A stretch of DNA of 64,000 bases, from assembly GCA_035288965.1 (NCBI GenBank), contig DATDYQ010000104.1, forward strand, positions 1-64,000, read 5' to 3'. The first letter of the stretch is position 1. The number at the start of each line of letters is the position of its first letter. This DNA is from DATDYQ01 sp035288965 (GTDB lineage: Archaea > Nanobdellota > Nanobdellia > SCGC-AAA011-G17 > JAGVZF01). The position numbers were made by a program, and so were the translations under genes. Below the pieces are notes generated by a model. The model was not told the DNA's origin, searched no databases, and was given only the letters and a program-made list of their open reading frames with translations. Positions 1 through 9,072 of this stretch are shown piece after piece.

Positions 1-54
1 GTTAACATTCTCTCCTTCATTATGCATCGGTATGATAAAGCTTACTTTAGTCAT
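1..54 (-). CDS. Glycosyltransferase family 2, N-terminal fragment (cut by window edge)
   Basis: An ATG at position 54 on the minus strand opens 18 codons that run off the left edge. The translation (MTKVSFIIPMHNEGENVN) is the first beta strand and the (P)xxNE motif of GT-A fold family 2 glycosyltransferases. It is divergent from the gene starting at 122. The product is partial here, so donor and acceptor cannot be judged; the fold call rests on a short but very typical N-terminus. Confidence 0.7.
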   Translation of the reverse strand, partial: MTKVSFIIPMHNEGENVN

Positions 55-93
55 TATAATCACATCAAAACGATTAAAATAAAATCCAAAGAT

Positions 94-101
94 ATTTATA
101 A
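94..101 (+). promoter_or_regulatory. TATA box (ATTTATAA) for the gene at 122
   Basis: Archaeal TATA-like octamer ending 20 nt before the ATG. The spacing puts the predicted transcription start at or next to the start codon, so the mRNA is probably leaderless. Confidence 0.55.
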
Positions 102-121
102 CTTTCTAATGTAAAAGTATC

Positions 122-1582
122 ATGGAAAGCAGTGACAAAAAGATAAATGATAAATGGTTAATTTTGCCCATTATTCTACTTTTAGCTTATTTAATCTTCA
201 GATTAATTAATCAATCTCAAATGATAACTATCTTTCCAATAGATGATGTAGCCAATGATTTTTCTGGTCATATGGCAAGGCTTTATTTTCTAGATAAATA
301 CGGTTTTAACTTGGTTCCAGATTGGTTTAATGGGATAACGCCTTTAAAATTTTATCCGCCATTTTATTATATTGCAACACTTCCATTATATAACCTAATA
401 AAAAATATTCAACTCACGATGTTTTTATCACTATTAATCTTGTATATTCTTGGATTAATAGGATTTTTTGTTCTTGGTAAATTATTAAATCTATCAAAAA
501 TTAAATCATTATTTTTATTTTGTATCTTTTTCATTAATCCGGTTGCTATTGGTAACTTTTTAAGACTTGGAAAGATGGCTGAAATGTTTGGTTGGGTCAT
601 TTCAATTTTCTTAATATCATTAATATTCTATTATAAAGATAAAAAACTTAATAAAAAGTTTTTATTCTTATTTATCATTCTATATTCCTTATTATTTTAC
701 ACACATATTTTATTATTTATTGTAATATCATTATTCTTAAGCTGTTTATTCTTTTACAAAAATTTCAAAGAAAAATTAATTATAATTCTAGGAGCTATTA
801 TTTCATTAGTTTTAACTTCATTTTTCTGGTATCCTTTTATAAAAGGAATAAGTGGAAGTGAGATTGATAAATTTTACCCATTACAATGGCTAATTTCTCC
901 CGGATTTCTAAATGATAAGATTGTTTCTTTTATTGTTCCAGCAGCTTTGCTTATAATATTCTATCTATACAAAAGATCAAATAAAGAAAAGCTTTCATTT
1001 TATGTCCCAATAATAATCTTCTCGGCCTTATACCTAACAAGATTAGCTGTCTTTATTCCCATACTAAACAGACCGACTCCAGATACCTATAATTTATTCT
1101 TAATTATAATATTTACAATTATATTCTTAAAATTAGATACACAAAAAGCCTCCTTAAGAGCCTTAACTTTTATCATCATCATATTAATGATAGCCTCTTC
1201 TTTTTTACTAACGCCATTATTTGCAAAACATACTGAAGATATTAATAACACAATAAAAATTCTAGATAAAATAGATAAAAGATTTATAATTCATAATCCG
1301 CCTTATAGAGATGGTGCTATGTATTCATATGCCTCAATTTATAAAAATTTATCAACAGCCGGTGGTTGGGGATCAGAAGGTGTTCGAGATAGTTATATCA
1401 AAAAGCTTAATAATCTTTACACATCCATAAATAACAAAGATTGTTCTTTAATTAAGAATAATCTAAAAGAGCTTAATACAACTTATGTAATAGCATATCA
1501 AGATTCATGCAAAACTTTAAATAATTGTCTTTTGAAAAGCAGGGCAGTTGAGAGTAATGTTTGTTTATATTCGTTAAGTTAA
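122..1582 (+). CDS. Polytopic membrane protein, GT-C-like (PTPS-related type)
   Basis: 486 aa with about eleven hydrophobic segments. After the first helix there is a luminal-type loop with an acidic pair (D41-D42) followed by a conserved GHMARLYFL-like stretch and PDWFNG, then an aromatic YPPFYY motif. This resembles archaeal membrane proteins with the '6-pyruvoyl-tetrahydropterin synthase-related' domain, which have GT-C topology (family assignment from memory). It likely uses a polyprenyl-linked sugar donor at the outer face (inference). It opens a four-gene run to 4036 and is followed by wecB after 3 nt. A TATA box at 94-101 supports this ATG. Confidence 0.6.
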   Translation: MESSDKKINDKWLILPIILLLAYLIFRLINQSQMITIFPIDDVANDFSGHMARLYFLDKYGFNLVPDWFNGITPLKFYPPFYYIATLPLYNLIKNIQLTMFLSLLILYILGLIGFFVLGKLLNLSKIKSLFLFCIFFINPVAIGNFLRLGKMAEMFGWVISIFLISLIFYYKDKKLNKKFLFLFIILYSLLFYTHILLFIVISLFLSCLFFYKNFKEKLIIILGAIISLVLTSFFWYPFIKGISGSEIDKFYPLQWLISPGFLNDKIVSFIVPAALLIIFYLYKRSNKEKLSFYVPIIIFSALYLTRLAVFIPILNRPTPDTYNLFLIIIFTIIFLKLDTQKASLRALTFIIIILMIASSFLLTPLFAKHTEDINNTIKILDKIDKRFIIHNPPYRDGAMYSYASIYKNLSTAGGWGSEGVRDSYIKKLNNLYTSINNKDCSLIKNNLKELNTTYVIAYQDSCKTLNNCLLKSRAVESNVCLYSLS

Positions 1583-1585
1583 AAG

Positions 1586-2701
1586 GTGACTAAAATCAAA
1601 GTAGGTGTAATACTCGGGACAAGGCCTGAGATAATAAAACTCAGTCCAGTAATAGACGAATGCATAGCTAGAGATATAGATTTTTTCATAACACACACTG
1701 GTCAACATTACTCATATGAACTTGATAAAATATTCCTGGAAGAATTAAAACTTCCGCAGCCAAAATATAATATAGAAGTTGGTTCATTAAGTCATGGTGC
1801 GATGACTGGAAGAATGCTAGAAAGACTAGAAAAAGTATTCTTGCAGGAAAAACCAGATGTAATTCTCGTAGAAGGAGATACAAATACAGTATTGGCTGGA
1901 GCCTTAACCGCTGTTAAAATGGGAATTAAAGTAGGTCATGTTGAAGCTGGATTGAGAAGCCATGATAAAAGGATGCCAGAAGAACATAATAGAAAATTAG
2001 CAGATCATATCTCTGATTACTTATTTGCTCCAACCCAACTCACAAAACAAAACTTATTAAAAGAAAATATTCCAGAAAAAAACATCTTCGTTACTGGTAA
2101 TACCATTGTAGATGCCGTAAATAGAAATATAGTAATATCAAATCAAAAATCAGATATTTTAAAAAATTTAAATCTTAAAAAAGAAGAATACATAGTAACA
2201 ACCCTCCATCGTCAGGAAAATGTTGATAATTTAGATTTTATAAAAAAGGTTCTTAACACATTTAAAGAAATTTCAGATAAGTATGGTATAAAAATAATAT
2301 ATCCAATTCATCCAAGAACAAATAAGATGATAGATATTTTTAATATAAGAAAGGAAGTTGAAAACATTTCAGATTTAAGTTTAATAACTCCTTTAGGATA
2401 TATAGATTTCTTAAAATTACAAGCTAATGCGAAAATGGTCATCACAGATTCAGGAGGTATTCAGGAAGAATCATGCATTCTAAAAGTGCCATGTGCTACA
2501 TTTAGACTAAGTACTGAACGTCCAGAAACAGTTGAGGTTGGAAGCAATATAGTATCTGGATTGACACAAGAAGGCATGATAAGTTCTATTCATCATATGA
2601 TGAATAAAAAAGATAAAGATTGGATAAATCCTTTAGGTGATGGAACAGCAGCTAAAAAAATAGTAACAATACTGGAAAATGACTCACGATCATTGGGATG
2701 A
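1586..2701 (+). CDS. wecB: UDP-N-acetylglucosamine 2-epimerase, non-hydrolysing
   Basis: 371 aa, normal length for the WecB/MnaA family (GT-B fold), which interconverts UDP-GlcNAc and UDP-ManNAc in the cytosol. Visible family motifs are GTRPE (11-15), VEGDTNTV (95-102), HVEAGLRS (118-125), MPEE (130-133), HRQEN (208-212), DSGGIQEE (288-295) and TERPET (310-315). The start is GTG inside an AGGTGA sequence 3 nt after the upstream stop; no nearby ATG is in frame. In context it may supply ManNAc for nonulosonic acids, or epimerise the product of the WbpB/E/D-like genes as WbpI does. Sequence alone does not separate these. Confidence 0.9.
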   Translation: MTKIKVGVILGTRPEIIKLSPVIDECIARDIDFFITHTGQHYSYELDKIFLEELKLPQPKYNIEVGSLSHGAMTGRMLERLEKVFLQEKPDVILVEGDTNTVLAGALTAVKMGIKVGHVEAGLRSHDKRMPEEHNRKLADHISDYLFAPTQLTKQNLLKENIPEKNIFVTGNTIVDAVNRNIVISNQKSDILKNLNLKKEEYIVTTLHRQENVDNLDFIKKVLNTFKEISDKYGIKIIYPIHPRTNKMIDIFNIRKEVENISDLSLITPLGYIDFLKLQANAKMVITDSGGIQEESCILKVPCATFRLSTERPETVEVGSNIVSGLTQEGMISSIHHMMNKKDKDWINPLGDGTAAKKIVTILENDSRSLG

Positions 2702-3332
2702 ACACTGGACAGAAAGTAATGTTATTTCTGATTATCATTTAATCTATTATAATTTTCTCAGGAAATTATCTTCTACTCTACCTTCATCATCAAAAATATT
2801 GGAAGCTGGTTGTGGTTCTGGAAAAGGTATGGCTTGTTTTAAGTCTCATGACATTTATGGCATTGACATCTCAAAAGAAGCTTTAAATCTGTCTAAACAA
2901 TATGGAAAAGTAAAAGAAGGGGATATAATGGATATTCCATTCAAAGACAACACTTTTGATTTAACTTATAATTCTGGAGTTATAGAGCATTTTGATAATC
3001 CGCAAAAAGCTATTGATGAAATGGTAAGAGTTACTAAACCAAATGGTCAGATTATGATAATAGTTCCAAATAAATACTGTATCTTTTACCAAATTTACAA
3101 AACTTTATTCTGGAGGATTGAAGAATCCCCATATTCTTTCTCTAGATTCAAGAAACAGCTCAATAATTATCCAAATAAAAAATTCTTTGGCTTGCATGCA
3201 TTCATCCCTTTCGCAACATCAAAAACAGAGTTCTTACCTCAAAAAATAAGAGAAAAAATAATAAAAATTGATAGTATTATCCCACTTAAGCAATATCATG
3301 CATACGCCATAGGAGCAATAATTAAAAAATGA
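2679..3332 (+). CDS. Class I SAM-dependent methyltransferase
   Basis: 217 aa. The SAM-binding motif EAGCGSGKG lies near residue 42, the acidic motif II is YGIDIS, and a VIEHFDNP motif typical of Methyltransf_11 follows the GDIMDIPF strand. The ATG lies inside the end of wecB (23-nt overlap), indicating translational coupling. The neighbours are sugar enzymes, so the acceptor is probably a glycan or lipid-linked sugar (inference). No signal peptide is present, so it should be cytosolic. Confidence 0.8.
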   Translation: MTHDHWDEHWTESNVISDYHLIYYNFLRKLSSTLPSSSKILEAGCGSGKGMACFKSHDIYGIDISKEALNLSKQYGKVKEGDIMDIPFKDNTFDLTYNSGVIEHFDNPQKAIDEMVRVTKPNGQIMIIVPNKYCIFYQIYKTLFWRIEESPYSFSRFKKQLNNYPNKKFFGLHAFIPFATSKTEFLPQKIREKIIKIDSIIPLKQYHAYAIGAIIKK

Positions 3333-4036
3333 TATCAATCATAGTCCCAGCCTATAATGAACAAGATAATGTAAGAATTTATGATAAAGAACTAATTCCT
3401 TATATTAAAGAGTTGAAAAAACCATATGAATTAATAATAGTAGATGATGGAAGCAAGGATAATACTAAAATTGAAGCTGAAAAACTTTCAAAATTCAATA
3501 AAAACATAAGAGTAGTTTCTTATTTTCCAAATGGAGGCATGGGTTGTGCGATAAAAAAAGGAATTGAAGCTTCTAAAGGAGATACATTAATCGTTTTGGA
3601 TTCTGATTTGACTTTTCACCCAAAATTTATCAAAGATTTAATTGATGAGTATGAAAAAACAGATGCTGATTGTGTTATAGGTTCTCATCTTCTCGCCCAT
3701 GATGGATTAGAAAATAAGAATTTTATTAGAATATTCTTGCATAAAGGTGTCAATACTATTTACTTGATATTATTTAATGGAAAGGTTAAAACAATGAGCT
3801 CGATTTTTAGATTATATAAAGCGTCCAGTTTAAAAGATATGAAAATAGAAAGCAATGGGTTTGATATCAATGCTGAAATCTTGTTCAAATTGGTTCGAAA
3901 TAACAAAAGAATAAGAGAAGTTCCTGCTATTCTTGGAACAAGAAGATATGGTGTTTCAAAAATAAATCTTAAAAAAGAATTTATTAATCATTTAAAATTA
4001 ATATCTAAGATAATAAGATGGAAATTATTTGGCTAG
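3329..4036 (+). CDS. Glycosyltransferase family 2, polyprenyl-phosphate sugar synthase type
   Basis: 235 aa GT-A enzyme. It has VPAYNE near the N-terminus, IIVDDGS (37-42) and a DSD metal-binding motif at 91-93, with a single-domain length like dolichyl-phosphate mannose synthase. No C-terminal membrane segments are present. It starts in an ATGA overlap with the methyltransferase stop. Likely role: making a polyprenyl-phosphate sugar donor or adding a sugar to the lipid-linked glycan. Its last 12 nt overlap the convergent gene at 4025. Confidence 0.78.
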   Translation: MISIIVPAYNEQDNVRIYDKELIPYIKELKKPYELIIVDDGSKDNTKIEAEKLSKFNKNIRVVSYFPNGGMGCAIKKGIEASKGDTLIVLDSDLTFHPKFIKDLIDEYEKTDADCVIGSHLLAHDGLENKNFIRIFLHKGVNTIYLILFNGKVKTMSSIFRLYKASSLKDMKIESNGFDINAEILFKLVRNNKRIREVPAILGTRRYGVSKINLKKEFINHLKLISKIIRWKLFG

Positions 4037-5374
4037 CTTATATGCATTTATTAAATTATACTTCCTAATTAACTCAAATCCCTCCGGAATGTTTGCAGGA
4101 TTCGCTCCAATTAAGATAATGTCATCATCAAATTTTCTTATATCATCATTTTCCAAACTAAATTGCAATACCAATATTTTATCACTTTTTATTCTTGGTT
4201 TGCTTGATATAATATATTTGCTAAATGTTTTGGTATCATTCAGGCTATTTTCATATTCCCAATACCAAATAAATTCTGGTTTATCCGTCCAGGAGAGAGC
4301 TGCAAAATTATAAGCTTCAAATGGTGCTGTAACAATATATTCTTTATTAAATTCGCTTTTTATCTTCTCTAAATCTTCTATCATCTTTGCGTTTGTATTA
4401 TATCCGAAAAAGGAATTCGTTACTATTATAATTATTATTAATGAAACTACTGTATTTGCAATTAGAAATTTTTTATTAAACTTTTCATATATTAAAAGTA
4501 ATATCATTGGACTAAATGTTAGGAAATATTTTACTGCTTCTCCCCTTATAATAAAGAATAATGAACTTATTATAATAAAAATTAACTCTCTTCTGTATTT
4601 TTTAAAATCAGTTTTATATATCAAAAATAAAAATGGGAATATAATAAATGGCAAATACCATAAATAACTTTTTACTGTACTTATTTTAAATGATTGTCCT
4701 GCTAATACTAGAGCATTTATTCCAAAATATCTTATCAAAGAATAAAAGGGTAATCCAAAGTAATACCAATCTAGCAACATCATTGGCAATAATCCTATTC
4801 CTGCAGATAAACAAAATAATAAAAACTGAATAAAACTCTTGTTATAAAAAAATATTATTATAAAAAATATTATCAATAAAAAACTAGGTTGATATATAGC
4901 AGCACTCAACCCGAAAAAAAATCCAGATAATAACAAATAAACATTTTTTTTCTTTTCCTCAGCTTTAATAAATATAATATATCCCAATAAAATAAAAAAT
5001 GCAGCGGGCAATATGGGAGAAACCTGTATGCTCATCATCCAAGATAAAGGCGATAACATCCAGATTAACAAGGCCTTTTTACTTTTAGTATATTTATACA
5101 ATAATAAGCCTATCAAGAATAACCAGATTGAATTAACTAATTTTAACACAAAAAAACTTTTATCTATCATTAAGAATAAACTAATAAGATATGGATAAAC
5201 CAAAGAATGTGTAGTATACACTTTAAGATTATGGACCCCACTCAATTCTTTAGCAACTGTAATATATTCTGCCGTATCATGGAATAAAATGCTTTTTGAA
5301 AAAAAATCAAATAGTATGATGGCTAATAAAAACATTAAAAGTAATACAAATCCTTTTTTTTTACCCGTCTCCAT
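4025..5374 (-). CDS. Multi-spanning membrane glycosyltransferase, GT-C/GT39-like
   Basis: 449 aa with roughly eleven membrane segments and a hydrophilic C-terminal portion. The first extracytoplasmic loop has FHDTAEYITVAKEL (acidic D33), the usual catalytic position of ArnT/PMT-like GT-C enzymes. It probably transfers a sugar from a polyprenyl phosphate on the outer face (inference). It is a single-gene unit, divergent from aglB across 64 nt and overlapping the upstream gene tail-to-tail. A TTTAAATA box 23 nt before its ATG supports the start. Confidence 0.6.
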   Translation of the reverse strand: METGKKKGFVLLLMFLLAIILFDFFSKSILFHDTAEYITVAKELSGVHNLKVYTTHSLVYPYLISLFLMIDKSFFVLKLVNSIWLFLIGLLLYKYTKSKKALLIWMLSPLSWMMSIQVSPILPAAFFILLGYIIFIKAEEKKKNVYLLLSGFFFGLSAAIYQPSFLLIIFFIIIFFYNKSFIQFLLFCLSAGIGLLPMMLLDWYYFGLPFYSLIRYFGINALVLAGQSFKISTVKSYLWYLPFIIFPFLFLIYKTDFKKYRRELIFIIISSLFFIIRGEAVKYFLTFSPMILLLIYEKFNKKFLIANTVVSLIIIIIVTNSFFGYNTNAKMIEDLEKIKSEFNKEYIVTAPFEAYNFAALSWTDKPEFIWYWEYENSLNDTKTFSKYIISSKPRIKSDKILVLQFSLENDDIRKFDDDIILIGANPANIPEGFELIRKYNLINAYKLAK

Positions 5375-5397
5375 AGTCTAATAAATAAATAGGAAGA

Positions 5398-5405
5398 TAT
5401 TTAAA
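5398..5405. promoter_or_regulatory. Shared divergent TATA box between the genes at 5374(-) and 5439(+)
   Basis: The sequence TATTTAAA reads TTTAAATA on the other strand. It sits 23 nt before the minus-strand ATG (leaderless spacing) and 33 nt before the GTG of aglB, leaving a short leader that carries GGGG at 5427-5430. I see no second good box in the 64-nt gap apart from TTTATAA directly at the aglB start, which is too close. Confidence 0.5.
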
Positions 5406-5438
5406 CGATTCGATACTCATTCGATTGGGGTTTATAAA

Positions 5439-8045
5439 GTGAGTGACGAACTAACAGTAAGAAAAGAAAAAGTTTTAAATAAATTAATTAAAAGTAAAAA
5501 CATATTAATTTACATTGGAATAATTTTAATTGCTTGGTTCGGATATTATATTAGAACAAGAAATCTTTGGTTGCTTAATGGTTATCTAGCTGATCCTGAT
5601 GCCCATGTCTTTGCAAGATATGCTAAGTTCATAGTAGAAAACGGACATTTCATGTCCAATGATCCTCTGCGTTATTTTCCGTTGGGTTTTGACCCTCGTC
5701 CAGAATTTGGTTTCTTCTCATATGTAATAGCATATTCTTACAAAATATTTCATGTATTTTCATCAATGTCTTTCGAGAAATTTGATGTTATGCTCCCAGC
5801 TATATTCTTCATATTTGTGGTTATTGTCTTTTTCTTTTTAGTAAAAAAAATATTTGATTATAGGGTCGCATTATTAGCTTCATTATTCTTAGCCATACTT
5901 CCTGCATTTTTGTTCAGAACACTTTCAGGAGTTACAGATAAAGAATCTTTCGCTATTTTACTGATGTTCTTAGCATTATTGCTCTATGTCTGGGCACTTA
6001 AAACAGAAAAAATAAAATATGCATTAATTCTAGCCATACTATCTGGAATTATAACGGGTTTAACTTCATTAACTTGGGGTGGGGTTGTTTACATATTAAT
6101 AACAATTGGTGGTTATGCTATCATTGAATTATTGCTAGGAAAATTCACAAGAAGAGAATTTTTCATTTATTTCTTTTGGTTTTTATTTGCAGCAATTATC
6201 ATGATAGGAATTGGGAGATATACAATTAATTCCATGATCGCTTCATCAACAACTTTAGTTATGATGTTTGCATTCTTTTTTTCAATAGTAAATTTCTTAT
6301 TCATTGACAAAAATTTATTAAAATTTAAAGAAAGATTCAAGTTAAATGTTCCAGATAGTGTTAAATCGTTAATATTTTCAGTTATTTTATTAATAATAAT
6401 AACTTCCATTATACATGATATCACTTTTATCCCTGATAAAATATCCGGAGTTATCCATAATATTAACAATCCATTAAATAATAGGTGGGCTCAAACGGTT
6501 GCAGAATCCCACCAACCATATATCTCTAGCTGGCCTGGTCAGTTTGGTGGTGAAAATATCGGATGGTGGCTTATATGGCTAACTATAATCGGATCGATAA
6601 TATTGGTATACAAAGGAGTTTCTCCATTAAAGAAAAGCAAGCTTAAATTAACAATAGCATATGCTATATTTATTATATTATTCGTTTTCAGCAGATATTC
6701 TCCAAGCTCAAAACTAAATGGAGATAATGGGTTGTCCCATTTCATGTTTTACGGAGGTATAATCTTTTTCCTCGGATTCTCAATTTATATATTCTTAAGA
6801 GCATATTATAAAGATCCAGAAGAATTTGAATCTATCCAAAAAATAGATAAAACATTGAATTTTATTATTGTATTTTTCTTGATTGGAATTATCGGAGCAA
6901 GAACAGCTATAAGATTAATTTTTACGTTTGCTCCATTGGTCGCAATCTTAGTTTCATTCTTGGCATTCGAAACAATAGATTTCTTTTCAAAAAATAAAAA
7001 ACCAATATATAAAATAGCAAGTTATGCTATTGTATTATTTGTTATGTTATTATTTGTCATAAGCTTGTCAAAAAGTATAACCGCTCAGGCAAAATATGCA
7101 GGCCCTATCTATAATCAACAATGGCAAGCGGCAGGTGAATGGACAAAAACAAACACTCCAAAAAGTGCTGTATTCGCTCATTGGTGGGATTATGGTTATT
7201 TAGTTCAAACAGGTTTTGAAAGAGCAACAGTAACAGATGGTGGAAATTCTATTGGTCCCTGGAATTATTATATGGGAAGACATGTTCTAACAGCCCAAAA
7301 TCTAACCGAACCTCTTCCATTTTTAAAATCTCATAATGTAACTCATTTATTAATAGTTTCAGATGAAATAGGAAAATATCCTGCATTCTCTGCAATTGGT
7401 TCAGATACAAATTATGATCGTTATTCTTGGATTGGTGTTTATTCTCTTGATCAAAGTCAAACTCAACAAACAAGAAATCAAACAATCTACTTATATAGGG
7501 GTGGTATAAATTTCGATGAAGATACAACAATTAATGGACAATTATATGCAAGAAATGCTGCTGGGGTTGCTGGGTTTTTCATCCCAATTCAAACAGATGG
7601 AAATAACACTTCATTTGGTCAACCTTCTGCCGTTGTCATAAACAATAATCAAAGAGTTGATATTCCATTGGAATGTATTTATCTTTCAGAACAAGAGATA
7701 ATATTCCCTTCATCTCAAGACTCATTAAAGGGATGTCTAAGATTTATTCCAACTATAGATGATCAGGGCCAAGTTAATCCAATAGGTGCAGCAATCTACC
7801 TATCACCAAGAGTAAGAAGAACTTTATTTGCCCACCTTTACATTTACGGAGAAAAATCAGATATTTTCAAATTAGCTTACTCAGATGAAAATCAGGTTCC
7901 ATTGGCAGTCTATCAAGGCAGAATTATAGGTCCGATCAAAATATGGGAAGTTAACTATCCTCCTGGAGTCAAAACAGATCCAATCTATCTATCCCAAACA
8001 TATCCAAATCCTGAAGTTACATTAGTAAATCCAAGTTATGGTTAA
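5439..8045 (+). CDS. aglB: Archaeal oligosaccharyltransferase (AglB/STT3)
   Basis: 868 aa catalytic subunit that transfers the lipid-linked glycan to Asn of N-X-S/T sequons on the outer face. About 13 membrane segments are followed by a soluble C-terminal domain. Key motifs: first-loop acidic motif DPDAH (52-56), a TVAE motif (353-356) matching the TIXE/SVSE loop, an arginine-rich RTAIRLIFTFAP segment, and WWDYG (582-586) that reads the sequon's +2 hydroxyl residue. The start is GTG; no in-frame ATG lies nearby. It leads a three-gene run with the lipid-carrier phosphotransferase and a flippase, the core of an N-glycosylation pathway. Confidence 0.95.
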   Translation: MSDELTVRKEKVLNKLIKSKNILIYIGIILIAWFGYYIRTRNLWLLNGYLADPDAHVFARYAKFIVENGHFMSNDPLRYFPLGFDPRPEFGFFSYVIAYSYKIFHVFSSMSFEKFDVMLPAIFFIFVVIVFFFLVKKIFDYRVALLASLFLAILPAFLFRTLSGVTDKESFAILLMFLALLLYVWALKTEKIKYALILAILSGIITGLTSLTWGGVVYILITIGGYAIIELLLGKFTRREFFIYFFWFLFAAIIMIGIGRYTINSMIASSTTLVMMFAFFFSIVNFLFIDKNLLKFKERFKLNVPDSVKSLIFSVILLIIITSIIHDITFIPDKISGVIHNINNPLNNRWAQTVAESHQPYISSWPGQFGGENIGWWLIWLTIIGSIILVYKGVSPLKKSKLKLTIAYAIFIILFVFSRYSPSSKLNGDNGLSHFMFYGGIIFFLGFSIYIFLRAYYKDPEEFESIQKIDKTLNFIIVFFLIGIIGARTAIRLIFTFAPLVAILVSFLAFETIDFFSKNKKPIYKIASYAIVLFVMLLFVISLSKSITAQAKYAGPIYNQQWQAAGEWTKTNTPKSAVFAHWWDYGYLVQTGFERATVTDGGNSIGPWNYYMGRHVLTAQNLTEPLPFLKSHNVTHLLIVSDEIGKYPAFSAIGSDTNYDRYSWIGVYSLDQSQTQQTRNQTIYLYRGGINFDEDTTINGQLYARNAAGVAGFFIPIQTDGNNTSFGQPSAVVINNNQRVDIPLECIYLSEQEIIFPSSQDSLKGCLRFIPTIDDQGQVNPIGAAIYLSPRVRRTLFAHLYIYGEKSDIFKLAYSDENQVPLAVYQGRIIGPIKIWEVNYPPGVKTDPIYLSQTYPNPEVTLVNPSYG

Positions 8046-8054
8046 TTCGAAACA

Positions 8055-8065
8055 TTTTTAATAAT
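8055..8065 (+). promoter_or_regulatory. TATA-like box for the gene at 8085
   Basis: An AT-only TTTTTAATAAT stretch ends 19 nt before the ATGATG start, so this gene may have its own leaderless transcript in addition to readthrough from aglB. Confidence 0.4.
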
Positions 8066-8084
8066 ATTGTATTAAACTATTTTT

Positions 8085-9071
8085 ATGATGTTTCAAATAA
8101 TTATATTCTCTGTAATAAGTTTTCTAGTTACATTAATTATGTTGCCAAAATTTATTCGTTATTTAACAAAGATTAATTTAGTTGTCAAAGATCAAAATAA
8201 AGAGAATCTTCCATTAATCCCGATTTCAGGTGGGATGGCTGTATTGGCTGGAATATCAGCAAGTTTATTATTGACTGTTTTTCTGGAAACATTTTATAAT
8301 AATGGAAGTCAAGAAAGAATTATATTAATATTTGCAGCCCTATCTACAATTTTAATAATAACATTTATTGGATTTATAGATGATTTAATAATAAAAACCT
8401 CAAGAGAAAGTTCATCTGGACTAAAGCAATGGCAAAAGCCATTACTAACACTTCCAGCAACAATTCCGTTAATCGTGGCTAATGCAGGAGTCACAATTAT
8501 AGCTATTCCATTTTATAAGGCCATAGATGTTGGCTTAATCTATCCATTAATTTTAGTACCTATTGGTATCATAGGAGCAGCAAACATGGTTAATTTACTT
8601 GCTGGATTTAATGGTTCAGAAGCTGGTATGGGCTTAGTTTACACAGGGATGCTCGGGTTATATGCTTTTGTAAATAATCGAGATTTAGCAGCAATTTTAG
8701 CCTTTTCAACATTCGCAGCATTGCTTGCTTTTTTCATATTTAACAAATATCCTTCAAAAATATTTCCAGGTGATTCATTAACTTACTTACTTGGAGCGGT
8801 TATTGCAACTATTGCTATTATCGGAAATATAGAAAAGGCAGCTTTAATAGCCTCAACTCCTTTTTTTATAGAATTTATATTAAAGGCTAGAAGCAAATTT
8901 AAAGCACAAAGTTATGGTTTCTTTAAAGACGGAAAAGTTCAGTCAAAGTATGATAAAATTTATTCTATTCCCCACATCCTAACAAGATCTGGAAAATACA
9001 CAGAAAAACAGGTGATGTTATTCATGATAGTTATAGAATTATTTTTTTCTAGCTTAATATGGATACTATAA
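8085..9071 (+). CDS. UDP-GlcNAc:polyprenyl-phosphate GlcNAc-1-P transferase (Alg7/AglH-like)
   Basis: 328 aa, polytopic, of the MraY/WecA/Alg7 superfamily. It starts the glycan by moving GlcNAc-1-phosphate (or a related HexNAc-1-P) onto a polyprenyl/dolichyl phosphate at the cytosolic face. Visible motifs: the DD pair in FIDDL (99-100), NMVNLLAGFNG (167-177) and FPGDS (227-231). The N-AGFNG form and the C-terminal layout fit the eukaryotic/archaeal Alg7 branch better than bacterial MraY. ATGATG gives two adjacent starts; the TATA spacing cannot separate them. It lies between aglB and a flippase. Confidence 0.85.
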   Translation: MMFQIIIFSVISFLVTLIMLPKFIRYLTKINLVVKDQNKENLPLIPISGGMAVLAGISASLLLTVFLETFYNNGSQERIILIFAALSTILIITFIGFIDDLIIKTSRESSSGLKQWQKPLLTLPATIPLIVANAGVTIIAIPFYKAIDVGLIYPLILVPIGIIGAANMVNLLAGFNGSEAGMGLVYTGMLGLYAFVNNRDLAAILAFSTFAALLAFFIFNKYPSKIFPGDSLTYLLGAVIATIAIIGNIEKAALIASTPFFIEFILKARSKFKAQSYGFFKDGKVQSKYDKIYSIPHILTRSGKYTEKQVMLFMIVIELFFSSLIWIL

Positions 9072-9072
9072 A

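Noticed and set aside
1586..2701. Hydrolysing UDP-GlcNAc 2-epimerase (NeuC)
   Set aside because: The motifs and length fit WecB/MnaA more closely, although a NeuC-like role cannot be fully excluded without alignment.
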